Below are positions 1-12,100 of a DNA stretch of 64,000 bases, piece by piece. The DNA is taken from contig CAVOPB010000001.1 in NCBI GenBank assembly GCA_963697805.1, positions 1 through 64,000 on the forward strand. The letters are read 5' to 3'. The DNA comes from VRUE01 sp963697805. GTDB taxonomy: Bacteria; Actinomycetota; Thermoleophilia; Solirubrobacterales; 70-9. The notes under the pieces were generated by a model. The model was given only the letters and a program-made list of their open reading frames with translations, did not search any database and was not told the DNA's origin. The position numbers were made by a program, and so were the translations under genes. Position 1 is the stretch's first letter. Each line of letters begins with the position of its first letter.

Positions 1-1920
1 TCGACACCGCCGGCAACGTCGACCAGAGCCCGGCCTCCTTCAGCTGGACTATCGACACCGCCGCGCCGACCACCAACATCGACTCGAGCCCGCCGGCGCT
101 GAGCAACGCCGCCTCGGCCAGCTTCGCCTTCTCGGGGACCGACGCCGGTGGCTCCGGCATCGCCTCCTTCGAATGCCGCCGCGACGGCGCATCGTTTGCC
201 CCCTGCACCTCGCCGCAGGCCTATGCCGCACTCGCCGACGGCGCCCATTCCTTCGAGGTCCGCGCGATCGACACCGCCGGCAACGTCGACCAGAGCCCGG
301 CCACCTTCAGCTGGTCGATCGACACCGTCGCGCCGACCACCAACATCGACTCGAGCCCGCCGGCGCTGAGCAATGCCGGCTCGGCCAGCTTCGCCTTCTC
401 GGGCACCGACGCCGGTGGCTCCGGCGTCGCCTCCTTCGAGTGCCGCCGCGACGGCGCATCATTTGCCCCCTGCACCTCACCGCAGGCCTATGCCGCACTC
501 GCCGACGGCGCCCATTCCTTCGAGGTCCGCGCGATCGACACCGCCGGCAACGCCGACCAGACCCCGGCCTCGTTCAGCTGGATCGTCGACACCGCCGCGC
601 CGACCACCAACATCGACTCGAGCCCGCCGGCGCTGAGCAACGCCGGCTCCGCCAGCTTCACCTTCTCGGGGACCGACGCCGGTGGCTCCGGCGTCGCCTC
701 CTTCGAATGCCGCCGCGACGGCGCGGCGTTGCCCCCTGCACCTCGCCGCAGGCCTATGCCGCACTCGCCGACGGTGCCCATTCCTTCGAGGTGCGGGCGA
801 TCGACACCGCCGGCAACGTCGACCAGAGCCCGGCCACCTTCAGCTGGTCGATCGACACCGTCGCGCCGACCACCAACATCGACTCGAACCCGCCGGCGCT
901 GAGCAACAGCGGCTCGGCCAGCTTCGCCTTCTCGGGGAGCGACGCCGGCGGCTCCGGCATCGCCTCCTTCGAATGCCGCCGCGACGGCGCATCGTTTGCC
1001 CCCTGCACCTCGCCGCAGGCCTATGCCGCACTCGCCGACGGCGCCCATTCATTCGAGGTGCGGGCGATCGACACCGCCGGCAACGTCGACCAGAGCCCGG
1101 CCTCGTTCAGCTGGTCGATCGACACCGCCGCGCCGACCACCAACATCGACTCCAACCCGCCGGCGCTGAGCAACGCCGGCTCCGCCAGCTTCGCCTTCTC
1201 GGGGAGCGACGCCGGTGGCTCCGGCGTCGCCTCCTTCGAATGCCGCCGCGACGGCGCGGCGTTTGCCCCCTGCACCTCGCCGCAGGCCTATGCCGCACTC
1301 GCCGACGGTGCCCATTCATTCGAGGTCCGGGCGATCGACACCGCCGGCAACGCCGACCAGACCCCGGCTTCGTTCAGCTGGACCGTCGACACCGCCGCGC
1401 CGACCACCAACATCGACTCCAACCCGCCGGCGCTGAGCAACAGCGCCTCCGCCAGCTTCGCCTTCTCGGGCAGCGACGCCGGCGGCTCCGGCATCGCCTC
1501 CTTCGAGTGCCGCCGCGACGGCGCATCGTTTGCCCCCTGCACCTCACCGCAGGCCTATGCCGCACTCGCCGACGGCGCCCATTCATTCGAGGTCCGCGCG
1601 ATCGACAGGCCGGCAACGTCGACCAGACCCCGGCTTCCTTCAGCTGGTCGATCGACACCGCCGCGCCGAGCACGACGATCGACTCGAGCCCGCCGGCGCT
1701 GAGCAACGCCGGCTCGGCCAGCTTCGCCTTCTCGGGCAGCGACGCCGGCGGCTCCGGAGTCGCCTCGTTCGAGTGCCGCCGCGACGGCGCGGCGTTTGCG
1801 CCCTGCACCTCACCGCAGGCCTATGCCGCACTCGCCGACGGCGCCCATTCCTTCGAGGTCCGGGCGATCGACACCGCCGGCAATGTCGACCAGAGCCCGG
1901 CCACCTTCAGCTGGTCGATC

Positions 1921-2510
1921 GACACCGCCGCTCCGGTCGTGACCATCGACTCCGGCCCCTCCGGCCTTACCAACGACCCCACACCGACCTTCACCTTCAG
2001 CTCCGAGCCCGGCGTGAGCTTCGAATGCTCGATCGACAAAGGAACCCCCAACTTCGGCTCCTGCGCTGGCGCCAACTCGCATACTCCCGATGCGCCATTG
2101 GCCGATGGCCCCTACACGTTCCGGGTCCGGGCCACCGACAACGCGGGCAATCCTGGAATCGCGACCCAGAGTTTCACGCTCGATACAGCGGCGCCTCCTG
2201 CGCCTCAACTCACCGCAACCGTTCCCGCCTCTCCGGCGAACCAGAACTCGCCCAAGGTAATCGGCAGCGCTCCGGCCGGATCAACGGTCCGCCTCTACAC
2301 AACCATCGACTGCTCGGGGACGCCGATCGCGACCATAAGCGCGGCGGAACTGGCGACTGGGGTCACCGTCTCGGTCCCCGACGACACGACGACGAGATTC
2401 AGGGCCACGGTTACTGACGAAGCCAACAATCCATCCGCGTGCTCGGCTGCTCTCACCTACATCGAGGACTCGAGCGCTCCGCAGACCCAGATCGACACCC
2501 ATCCTTCGAC
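1921..2510 (+). repeat. Two-domain block, copy 1 of 3 near-identical copies
   Basis: About 590 bp encoding TIDSGPSGLTNDPTPTFTF... and ATVPASPANQNSPKVIGSAP.... By eye it is identical to 7913-8502, and it differs from 6009-6598 at one base (CAACTC here, CAGCTC there). No frame break is seen inside any of the three copies. Confidence 0.85.
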
Positions 2511-5500
2511 CCCGAGCGGGAGCGCCTCCGCCAGCTTCACCTTCTCGGGCACCGACGCCGGTGGCTCCGGCATCGCCTCCTTCGAGTGCCGGATCGACTC
2601 GACCCAGGCCGCGGACTGGGGGAGCTGCGCCTCGCCGAAGAGCTACTCGAACCTGAGTGAGGGGGCGCATAAGTTCGAGGTCCGCGCGATCGACCAGGCA
2701 GGGAATGTCGACCAGACCCCGGCCTCCTTCAGCTGGTCGATCGACACCGCCGCGCCGACCACCAACATCGACTCGAGCCCGCCGGCGCTGACCAACAGCG
2801 CCTCGGCCAGCTTCGCCTTCTCGGGCAGCGACGCCGGCGGCTCCGGAGTCGCCTCCTTCGAATGCCGGATCGACTCGACCCAGGCCGCGGACTGGGGGAG
2901 CTGCAGCTCGCCGAAGAGCTACTCGAACCTGAGCGACGGCGCCCATTCCTTCGAGGTCCGGGCGATCGACACCGCCGGCAACGCCGACCAGAGCCCGGCC
3001 ACCTTCAGCTGGTCGATCGACACCGCCGCGCCGACCACCAACATCGACTCCGAGCCCGCCGGCGCTGAGCAACAGCGCCTCGGCCAGCTTCGCCTTCTCG
3101 GGCAGCGACGCCGGCGGCTCCGGAGTCGCCTCGTTCGAATGCCGGATCGACTCGACCCAGGCCGCGGACTGGGGGAGCTGCACCTCGCCGAAGAGCTACT
3201 CGAACTGAGCGACGGCGCCCATTCATTCGAGGTCCGGGCGATCGACACCGCCGGCAACGCCGACCAGACCCCGGCTTCGTTCAGCTGGTCGATCGACACC
3301 GCGGCGCCGACCACCAGCATCGACTCCAGCCCGCCGGCGCTGAGCAACGCCGGCTCGGCCAGCTTCACCTTCTCGGGCAGCGACGCCGGCGGCTCCGGCG
3401 TCGCCTCCTTCGAGTGCCGCCGCGACGGCGCAGCGTTTGCGCCCTGCACCTCGCCGCAGGCCTATGCCGCACTCGCCGACGGCGCCCATTCCTTCGAGGT
3501 CCGGGCGATCGACACCGCCGGCAACGTCGACCAGAGCCCGGCCTCGTTCAGCTGGATCGATCGACACCGCCGCGCCGACCACGAACATCGACTCGAGCCC
3601 GCCGGCGCTGAGCAACGCCGCCTCGCGCCAGCTTCACCTTCTCGGGCAGCGACGCCGGCGGCTCCGGCGTCGCCTCCTTCGAGTGCCGCCGCGACGGCGC
3701 ATCGTTTGCCCCCTGCACCTCACCGCAGGCCTATGCCGCACTCGCCGACGGCGCCCATTCATTCGAGGTCCGGGCGATCGACACCGCCGGCAACGTCGAC
3801 CAGACCCCGGCTTCCTTCAGCTGGTCGATCGACACCGCCGCGCCGACCACCAACATCGACTCCAACCCGCCGGCGCTGAGCAACGCCGGCTCGGCCAGCT
3901 TCACCTTCTCGGGCAGCGACGCCGGCGGCTCCGGCGTCGCCTCCTTCGAATGCCGGATCGACTCGACCCAGGCCGCGGACTGGGGGAGCTGCACCTCGCC
4001 GAAGAGCTACTCGAACCTGAGCGACGGCGCCCATACATTCGAGGTCCGGGCGATCGACACCGCCGGCAACGCCGACCAGACCCCGGCTTCGTTCAGCTGG
4101 TCGATCGACACCGCCGCGCCGACCACGAACATCGACTCCAGCCCGCCGGCGCTGAGCAACGCCGCCTCGGCCAGCTTCACCTTCTCGGGCAGCGACGCCG
4201 GCGGCTCCGGCGTCGCCTCCTTCGAATGCCGCCGCGACGGCACGGCGTTCGCGCCCTGCACCTCGCCGCAGGCCTATGCCGGACTCGCCGACGGCGCCCA
4301 TTCATTCGAGGTGCGGGCGATCGACACCGCCGGCAACGTCGACCAGAGCCCGGCTTCGTTCAGCTGGATCGATCGACACCGCCGCGCCGAGCACGACGAT
4401 CGACTCCGACCCGCCGGCGCTGAGCAACAGCGCCTCGGCCAGCTTCGCCTTCTCGGGCAGCGACGCCGGCGGCTCCGGGGTCGCCTCGTTCGAGTGCCGC
4501 CGCGACGGCGCGGCGTTCGCCCCCTGCACCTCGCCGCAGGCCTATGCCGCACTCGCCGACGGCGCCCACTCATTCGAGGTCCGGGCGATCGACACCGCCG
4601 GCAACGCCGACCAGAGCCCGGCCACCTTCAGCTGGTCGATCGACACCGCCGCGCCGACCACCAACATCGACTCGAGCCCGCCGGCGCTGAGCAACGCCGC
4701 CTCGGCCAGCTTCGCCTTCTCGGGCAGCGACGCCGGCGGCTCCGGCGTCGCCTCCTTCGAATGCCGGATCGACTCGACCCAGGCCGCGGACTGGGGGAGC
4801 TGCGCCTCGCCGAAGAGCTACTCGAACCTGAGCGACGGCGCCCATATCATTCGAGGTCCGGGCGATCGACAGGCCGGGAATGTCGACCAGACGCCCGGCT
4901 TCCTTCAGCTGGTCGATCGACACCGCCGCGCCGACCACGAACATCGACTCGAGCCCGCCGGCGCTGAGCAACGCCGCCTCGGCCAGCTTCGCCTTCTCGG
5001 GCAGCGACCCGGGTGGCTCCGGCGTCGCCTCCTTCGAGTGCCGCCGCGACCGGCGCGGCGTTGGCGCCCTGCACCTCGCCGCAGGCCTATGCCGCACTCG
5101 CCGACGGCGCCCATTCAGCTTCGAGGTCCGGGCGATCGACACCGCCGGCAACGTCGACCAGACCCCGGCTTCGTTCAGCTGGACGATCGACACCGCCGCG
5201 CCGAGCACGAACGATCGACTCCAGCCCGCCGGCGCTGAGCAACGCCGCCTCCGCCAGCTTCGCCTTCTCGGGCAGCGACGCCGGCGGCTCCGGCGTCGCC
5301 TCCTTCGAATGCCGGATCGACTCGACCCAGGCCGCGGACTGGGGCAGCTGCACCTCGCCGAAGAGCTACGCCGAACCTGAGCGACGGCGCCCATACATTC
5401 GAGGTCCGGGCGATCGACACCGCCGGCAACGTCGACCAGACCCCGGCCTCCTTCAGCTGGTCGATCGACACCGCCGCGCCGACCACCAACATCGACTCGA

Positions 5501-6008
5501 GCCCGCCGGCGCTGAGCAACGCGCCTCCGCCAGCTTCGCCTTCTCGGGGACCGACGCCGGCGGCTCCGGCGTCGCCTCGTTCGAATGCCGGATCGACGCG
5601 ACCAGGCCGCGGACCGGTTGAGCCTGCACCTCGCCGAAGAGCTAGCTCGAACCGAGCGACGGCTCCCATTCCTTCGAGGTCCGCGCGATCGACACCGCCG
5701 GCAACGTCGACCAGACCCCGGCCACCTTCAGCTGGTCGATCGACACCGCCGCGCCGACCACCAACATCGACTCGAGCCCGCCGGCGCTGAGCAACGCCGC
5801 CTCGGCCAGCTTCGCCTTCTCGGGGACCGACGCCGGCGGCTCCGGGGTCGCCTCCTTCGAGTGCCGCCGCGACGGCGCATCGTTTGCCCCCTGCACCTCG
5901 CCGCAGGCCTATGCCGCACTCGCCGACGGCGCCCATTCCTTCGAGGTCCGGGCGATCGACACCGCCGGCAACGTCGACCAGAGCCCGGCCACCTTCAGCT
6001 GGTCGATC

Positions 6009-6598
6009 GACACCGCCGCTCCGGTCGTGACCATCGACTCCGGCCCCTCCGGCCTTACCAACGACCCCACACCGACCTTCACCTTCAGCTCCGAGCCCGG
6101 CGTGAGCTTCGAATGCTCGATCGACAAAGGAACCCCCAACTTCGGCTCCTGCGCTGGCGCCAACTCGCATACTCCCGATGCGCCATTGGCCGATGGCCCC
6201 TACACGTTCCGGGTCCGGGCCACCGACAACGCGGGCAATCCTGGAATCGCGACCCAGAGTTTCACGCTCGATACAGCGGCGCCTCCTGCGCCTCAGCTCA
6301 CCGCAACCGTTCCCGCCTCTCCGGCGAACCAGAACTCGCCCAAGGTAATCGGCAGCGCTCCGGCCGGATCAACGGTCCGCCTCTACACAACCATCGACTG
6401 CTCGGGGACGCCGATCGCGACCATAAGCGCGGCGGAACTGGCGACTGGGGTCACCGTCTCGGTCCCCGACGACACGACGACGAGATTCAGGGCCACGGTT
6501 ACTGACGAAGCCAACAATCCATCCGCGTGCTCGGCTGCTCTCACCTACATCGAGGACTCGAGCGCTCCGCAGACCCAGATCGACACCCATCCTTCGAC
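6009..6598 (+). repeat. Two-domain block, copy 2
   Basis: Offset 4088 bp from copy 1. One base difference was noticed (near 6297). The two flanking 89-residue units are also very similar to those flanking copy 1. Confidence 0.85.
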
Positions 6599-7912
6599 TC
6601 CCAGCGGGAGCGCCTCGGCCAGCTTCACCTTCTCGGGCAGCGATCCGGGTGGCTCCGGCATCGCCTCCTTCGAATGCCGGATCGACTCGACCCAGGCCGC
6701 GGACTGGGGAGCTGCACCTCGCCGAAGAGCTACTCGAACCTGAGTGAGGGGGCGCATAAGTTCGAGGTCCGCGCGATCGACACCGCCGGCAACGTCGACC
6801 AGAGCCCGGCGTCCTTCAGCTGGACGGTCGACACCGCCGCGCCGAGCACCACGATCGACTCGAGCCCGCCGGCGCTGAGCAACGCGCCTCGGCCAGCTTC
6901 GCCTTCTCGGGCAGCGACGCCGGCGGCTCCGGCGTCGCCTCCTTCGAATGCCGGATCGACGCGACCAGGCCGCGGACTGGGCGCCCTGCACCTCGCCGCA
7001 GGCCTACGCGAACCTGCGCGACGGCGCCCATTCATTCGAGGTCCGCGCGATCGACACCGCCGGCAACGTCGACCAGACCCCGGCCACGCTTCAGCTGGAT
7101 CGATCGACACCGCCGCGCCGACCACCAACATCGACTCGAGCCCGCCGGCGCTGAGCAACAGCGCCTCGGCCAGCTTCGCCTTCTCGGGGACCGACGCCGG
7201 CGGCTCCGGCGTCGCCTCCTTCGAATGCCGCCGCGACGGCGCATCGTTTGCCCCCTGCACCTCGCCGCAGGCCTATGCCGCACTCGCCGACGGCGCCCAT
7301 TCCTTCGAGGTCCGGGCGATCGACACCGCCGGCAACGCCGACCAGACCCGGCTCTTCAGCTGGACGTCGACACCGCCGCGCCGACACCGATCGACTCGAC
7401 CCGCCGGCGCTGAGCAACCGCCTCCGCCAGCTTCGCCTTCTCGGGGACCGACGCCGGCGGCTCCGGGTCGCCTCGTTCGAGTGCCGGATCGACGCGACCC
7501 AGCCGCGGCTGGGAGCTGCCCTCGCCGAAGAGCTACTCGACCTGGGCGACGGCGCCCATTCATTCGAGGTCCGCGCGATCGACACGCAGGGAACGTCGAC
7601 CAGACCCCGGCCTCCTTCAGCTGGACGATCGACACCGCCGCGCCGACCACGACATCGACTCGAGCCCGCCGGCGCTGAGCAACGCGCCTCGGCCAGCTTC
7701 GCCTTCTCGGGGACCGATGCCGGCGGCTCCGGCGTCGCCTCCTTCGAGTGCCGCCGCGACGGCGCATCGTTTGCCCCCTGCACCTCGCCGCAGGCCTATG
7801 CCGCACTCGCCGACGGCGCCCATTCTTCGAGGTCGCGAGCCACTTCGAGGTCCGGGCGATCGACACCGCCGGCAACGTCGACCAGACCCCGGCCACCTTC
7901 AGCTGGTCGATC

Positions 7913-8502
7913 GACACCGCCGCTCCGGTCGTGACCATCGACTCCGGCCCCTCCGGCCTTACCAACGACCCCACACCGACCTTCACCTTCAGCTCCGAGC
8001 CCGGCGTGAGCTTCGAATGCTCGATCGACAAAGGAACCCCCAACTTCGGCTCCTGCGCTGGCGCCAACTCGCATACTCCCGATGCGCCATTGGCCGATGG
8101 CCCCTACACGTTCCGGGTCCGGGCCACCGACAACGCGGGCAATCCTGGAATCGCGACCCAGAGTTTCACGCTCGATACAGCGGCGCCTCCTGCGCCTCAA
8201 CTCACCGCAACCGTTCCCGCCTCTCCGGCGAACCAGAACTCGCCCAAGGTAATCGGCAGCGCTCCGGCCGGATCAACGGTCCGCCTCTACACAACCATCG
8301 ACTGCTCGGGGACGCCGATCGCGACCATAAGCGCGGCGGAACTGGCGACTGGGGTCACCGTCTCGGTCCCCGACGACACGACGACGAGATTCAGGGCCAC
8401 GGTTACTGACGAAGCCAACAATCCATCCGCGTGCTCGGCTGCTCTCACCTACATCGAGGACTCGAGCGCTCCGCAGACCCAGATCGACACCCATCCTTCG
8501 AC
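7913..8502 (+). repeat. Two-domain block, copy 3
   Basis: Offset 5992 bp from copy 1 and identical to it by eye. It lies right after the most disrupted stretch of the array (7340-7850). Diverged relatives start near 9553 and 11735. Confidence 0.85.
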
Positions 8503-9183
8503 TCCCAGCGGGAGCGCCTCGGCCAGCTTCGCCTTCTCGGGCAGCGATGCGGGTGGCTCCGGCATCGCCTCCTTCGAATGCCGGATCGACTCGACCCAGG
8601 CCGCGGACTGGGGGAGCTGCACCTCGCCGAAGAGCTACTCGAACCTGAGCGACGGCGCCCATAACTTCGAGGTCCGGGCGATCGACAAGGCCGGGAACGT
8701 CGACCAGACGCCCGGCGACCTTCACCTGGTCGATCGACACCGCCGCGCCGAATACGACGATCGACTCGAGCCCGCCGGCGCTGAGCAACGGCGCCTCCGC
8801 CAGCTTCGCCTTCTCGGGGACCGACGCCGGCGGCTCCGGCGTCGCCTCCTTCGAGTGCCGCCGCGACGGCGCATCGTTTGCCCCCTGCACCTCACCGCAG
8901 GCCTATGCCGCGCTCGCCGACGGCGCCCATTCCTTCGAGGTCCGGGCGATCGACACCGCCGGCAACGTCGACCAGAGCCCGGCCACCTTCAGCTGGTCGA
9001 TCGACACCGCCGCGCCGACCACCAACATCGACTCGAGCCCGCCGGCGCTGAGCAACGCCGCCTCGGCCAGCTTCGCCTTCTCGGGGACCGACGCCGGCGG
9101 CTCCGGAGTCGCCTCCTTCGAATGCCGGATCGACTCGACCCAGGCCGCGGACTGGGGGAGCTGCACCTCGCCGAAGAGCTAGC

Positions 9184-12100
9184 TCGAACCTGAGCGACGG
9201 CGCCCATAAGTTCGAGGTCCGGGCGATCGACACCGCCGGCAACGTCGACCAGACCCCGGCCACCTTCAGCTGGACGATCGACACCGCCGCGCCGACCACG
9301 AGCATCGACTCGAGCCCGCCGGCGCTGAGCAACGCCGGCTCGGCCAGCTTCGCCTTCTCGGGGAGCGACGCCGGCGGCTCCGGAGTCGCCTCCTTCGAGT
9401 GCCGCCGCGACGGCGCATCGTTTGCCCCCTGCACCTCGCCGCAGGCCTATGCCGCGCTCGCCGACGGCGCCCATTCCTTCGAGGTCCGCGCGATCGACAC
9501 CGCCGGCAACGTCGACCAGAGCCCGGCGTCGTTCAGCTGGACGATCGACACCGCCGCTCCGGTCGTGACCATCGACTCCGGCCCCTCCGGCCTTACCAAC
9601 GACCCCACACCGACCTTCACCTTCAGCTCCGAGCCCGGCGTGAGCTTCGAATGCTCGATCGACACCGGAACGCCGGACTTTGGTCCGTGTTCTGGCGTCG
9701 GCTCCCACACGCCTGCCTCTCCCCTGAGCGACGGCGCTCACACCTTCCGGATTCTCGCGATGGACGCTGCGGGTAATCACGACACTGCAACCCGCGACTT
9801 CAATGTTGACACCGAAGCCCCCGACTCTCCCAGTCTGACCGCCACGGTCCCAGCCTCCCCCGCGAACGAGAATTCTCCAGAGATCGTCGGATTGGCACCC
9901 GAAGGGTCAACCGTCCGCATCTACACGACCAGCGATTGCTCTGGCTCGCCGATTGTGACGACGACCTCGACCGAGCTTACGGCGGGCATCACAGTGTCCG
10001 TTCCTGACGATTCGAGCACCGCCTTCCGTGCTACTTCGACGTCAACGGTGGGCAACCCATCTGCCTGTTCGGCATCGATCACGTATGTCGAGGATTCGAC
10101 CTCACCCCAGACCGAAATCGACACCGATCCGCCCTCGGTGAGCGGATCGTCCTCCGCCAGCTTCACCTTCGCCGGAACCGACGCCGGCGGCTCCGGCGTC
10201 GCCTCCTTCGAATGCCGCCGCGACGGCGCTGCGTTCTCACCCTGCACCTCGCCGCAGGCCTATGCCTCGCTCGCCGACGGCGCCCACACCTTCGAGGTCC
10301 GCGCGATCGACACCGCCGGCAACGCCGACCAGAGCCCGGCGAGCTTCAGCTGGTCGATCGACACCACGGCGCCGACCACGAACATCGACTCGAACCCGAC
10401 CTCGCTGACCAACGCCGGCTCCGCCAGCTTCGCCTTCTCGGGCACCGACGCCGGTGGCTCCGGCGTCGCCTCCTTCGAGTGCCGCCGCGACGGCGCTGCG
10501 TTTGCGCCCTGCACCTCGCCGCAGGCCTATGCCGCACTCGCCGACGGCGCCCACACCTTCGAAGTCCGCGCGATCGACCAAGCAGGGAATGTCGACCAGA
10601 GCCCGGCGTCCTTCAGCTGGTCGATCGACACCACGGCGCCGACCACGAACATCGACTCGAGCCCGCCGGCGTTGACCAACGCCGCCTCGGCCAGCTTCAC
10701 CTTCTCGGGCACCGACGTCGGCGGCTCCGGGGTTGCCTCCTTCGAATGCCGGATCGACTCGACCCAGGCTGCCGACTGGGGGAGCTGCAGCTCACCGAAG
10801 AGCTACTCGGGCCTGAGCGACGGTTCCCATAAATTCGAAGTCCGGGCGATCGACACCGCCGGCAACGTCGACACCACCCCAGAGTCCTTCACCTGGACGG
10901 TCGACACAACTCAGGTGGTGGTGAAGATCGACTCGCTTTCCCACGCCATACTGGGTTCTGGTCAATCGACCGAACTCAGCTGGCATGCGGATGAAAATGG
11001 CTCGTTCTCGTTGCGAGTGGGTGGGATCGACTGTGATTCGGGCTCGGTCGTTGACTCTGGCCCGTATGACTCGGAGCCCGCCCCGCATGTGTCGACGGTC
11101 GAGGCGAGTGACCTTTCCGAGGGAGAAAACACGCTTCGCATCTGCCTGACGGGGGCCGACTCGAGCCAAGGTGAGGACACCACTGTCGTCAGGCTGGACA
11201 CGACAGCTCCCGATACTCAGATCCTCTCCAATCCGCCAACCCCCACCAGCGGCACGGCCGCGAACTTCACCTTCTCGGGGACCGACGCCGGTGGCTCCGG
11301 CGTCGCCTCCTTCGAGTGCCGCCGCGACGGCGCATCGTTTGCGCCCTGCACCTCGCCGCAGGCCTATGCCGCACTCGCCGACGGCGCCCATTCCTTCGAG
11401 GTCCGGGCGATCGACACCGCCGGCAACGTCGATGCGGCCCCGGCCTCCTTCAGCTGGTCGATCGACACCGCCGCTCCGAACACGAACATCGACTCGAGCC
11501 CGCCGGCGCTGACCAACGCCGCATCCGCCAGCTTCGCCTTCTCGGGCAGCGACGCCGGCGGCTCGGGCGTCGCTTCCTTCGAGTGCCGCCGCGACGGCGC
11601 ATCGTTCTCGCCCTGCACCTCGCCGCAGGCCTATGCCTCCCTCGCCGACGGCGCCCACACCTTCGAGGTCCGGGCGATCGACACCGCCGGCAACGTCGAT
11701 GCGACCCCGGCCTCCTTTACCTGGACCGTCGACAACGCGGCTCCGGTCGTGACCATCGACTCCGGCCCCTCCGGCCTTACCAACGATCCCACACCGACCT
11801 TCACCTTCAGCTCCGAGCCCGGCGTGAGCTTCGAATGCTCGATCGACACCGGAACTCCCAATTTCGGTCCATGCTCGGGCAGCGGAACCCACACGCCGGC
11901 TTCACCTCTCACCGACGGTCTCCACACCTTCCGCGTCAAGGCCAAGGACACAGCCCAAAACGAGACCGTCGCGACGCGCGACTTCCAGGTCGACACAACA
12001 AGCCCAAGTGCGCCGACCCTCAACACCACCGACCCGGCGTCGCCGGCCAACGTCAACTCTCCGCGGATCAGCGGCTCCGCACCCGCGGGAAGCACGATCC

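Larger units (their letters stand above)
1..9183 (+). pseudogene. Giant Ig-like repeat surface protein, 5' part (cut by window edge, many frame breaks)
   Basis: The reading frame is open from the first base and continues a protein that starts upstream of the window. It consists of 89-residue units (267 bp). Each unit carries motifs such as IDTAAPTTNIDSSPPALSN, SFAFSGTDAGGSG, ASFECRRDGASFAPC and EVRAIDTAGNVDQ. This is a beta-sandwich, Ig/fibronectin-like pattern seen in bacterial extracellular proteins. Two conserved Cys per unit (FEC and PC) could form a disulfide. A variant unit has RIDSTQAADWGSC in place of RRDGASFAPC and is three residues longer. The frame changes by one or two bases at many points, for example near 731, 1607, 3049, 3205, 3556, 3626, 4370, 4848, 4870, 4893, 5050, 5115, 5209, 5370, 5519, 6705, 6885 and repeatedly in 7340-7850. 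The breaks could be sequence errors in a hard repeat or true decay. The role (adhesion or cell surface) is inferred from architecture only. Confidence 0.75.

Noticed and set aside
1..9500. Regularly spaced repeats that might suggest a CRISPR array
   Set aside because: The period is about 267 bp, there are no unique spacers, and one sense frame encodes Ig-like domains throughout.
221..9780. Many antisense and off-frame open frames rich in Arg and Ala
   Set aside because: They recur with the repeat period and are mirror readings of the Ig units; high G+C removes stops from them.
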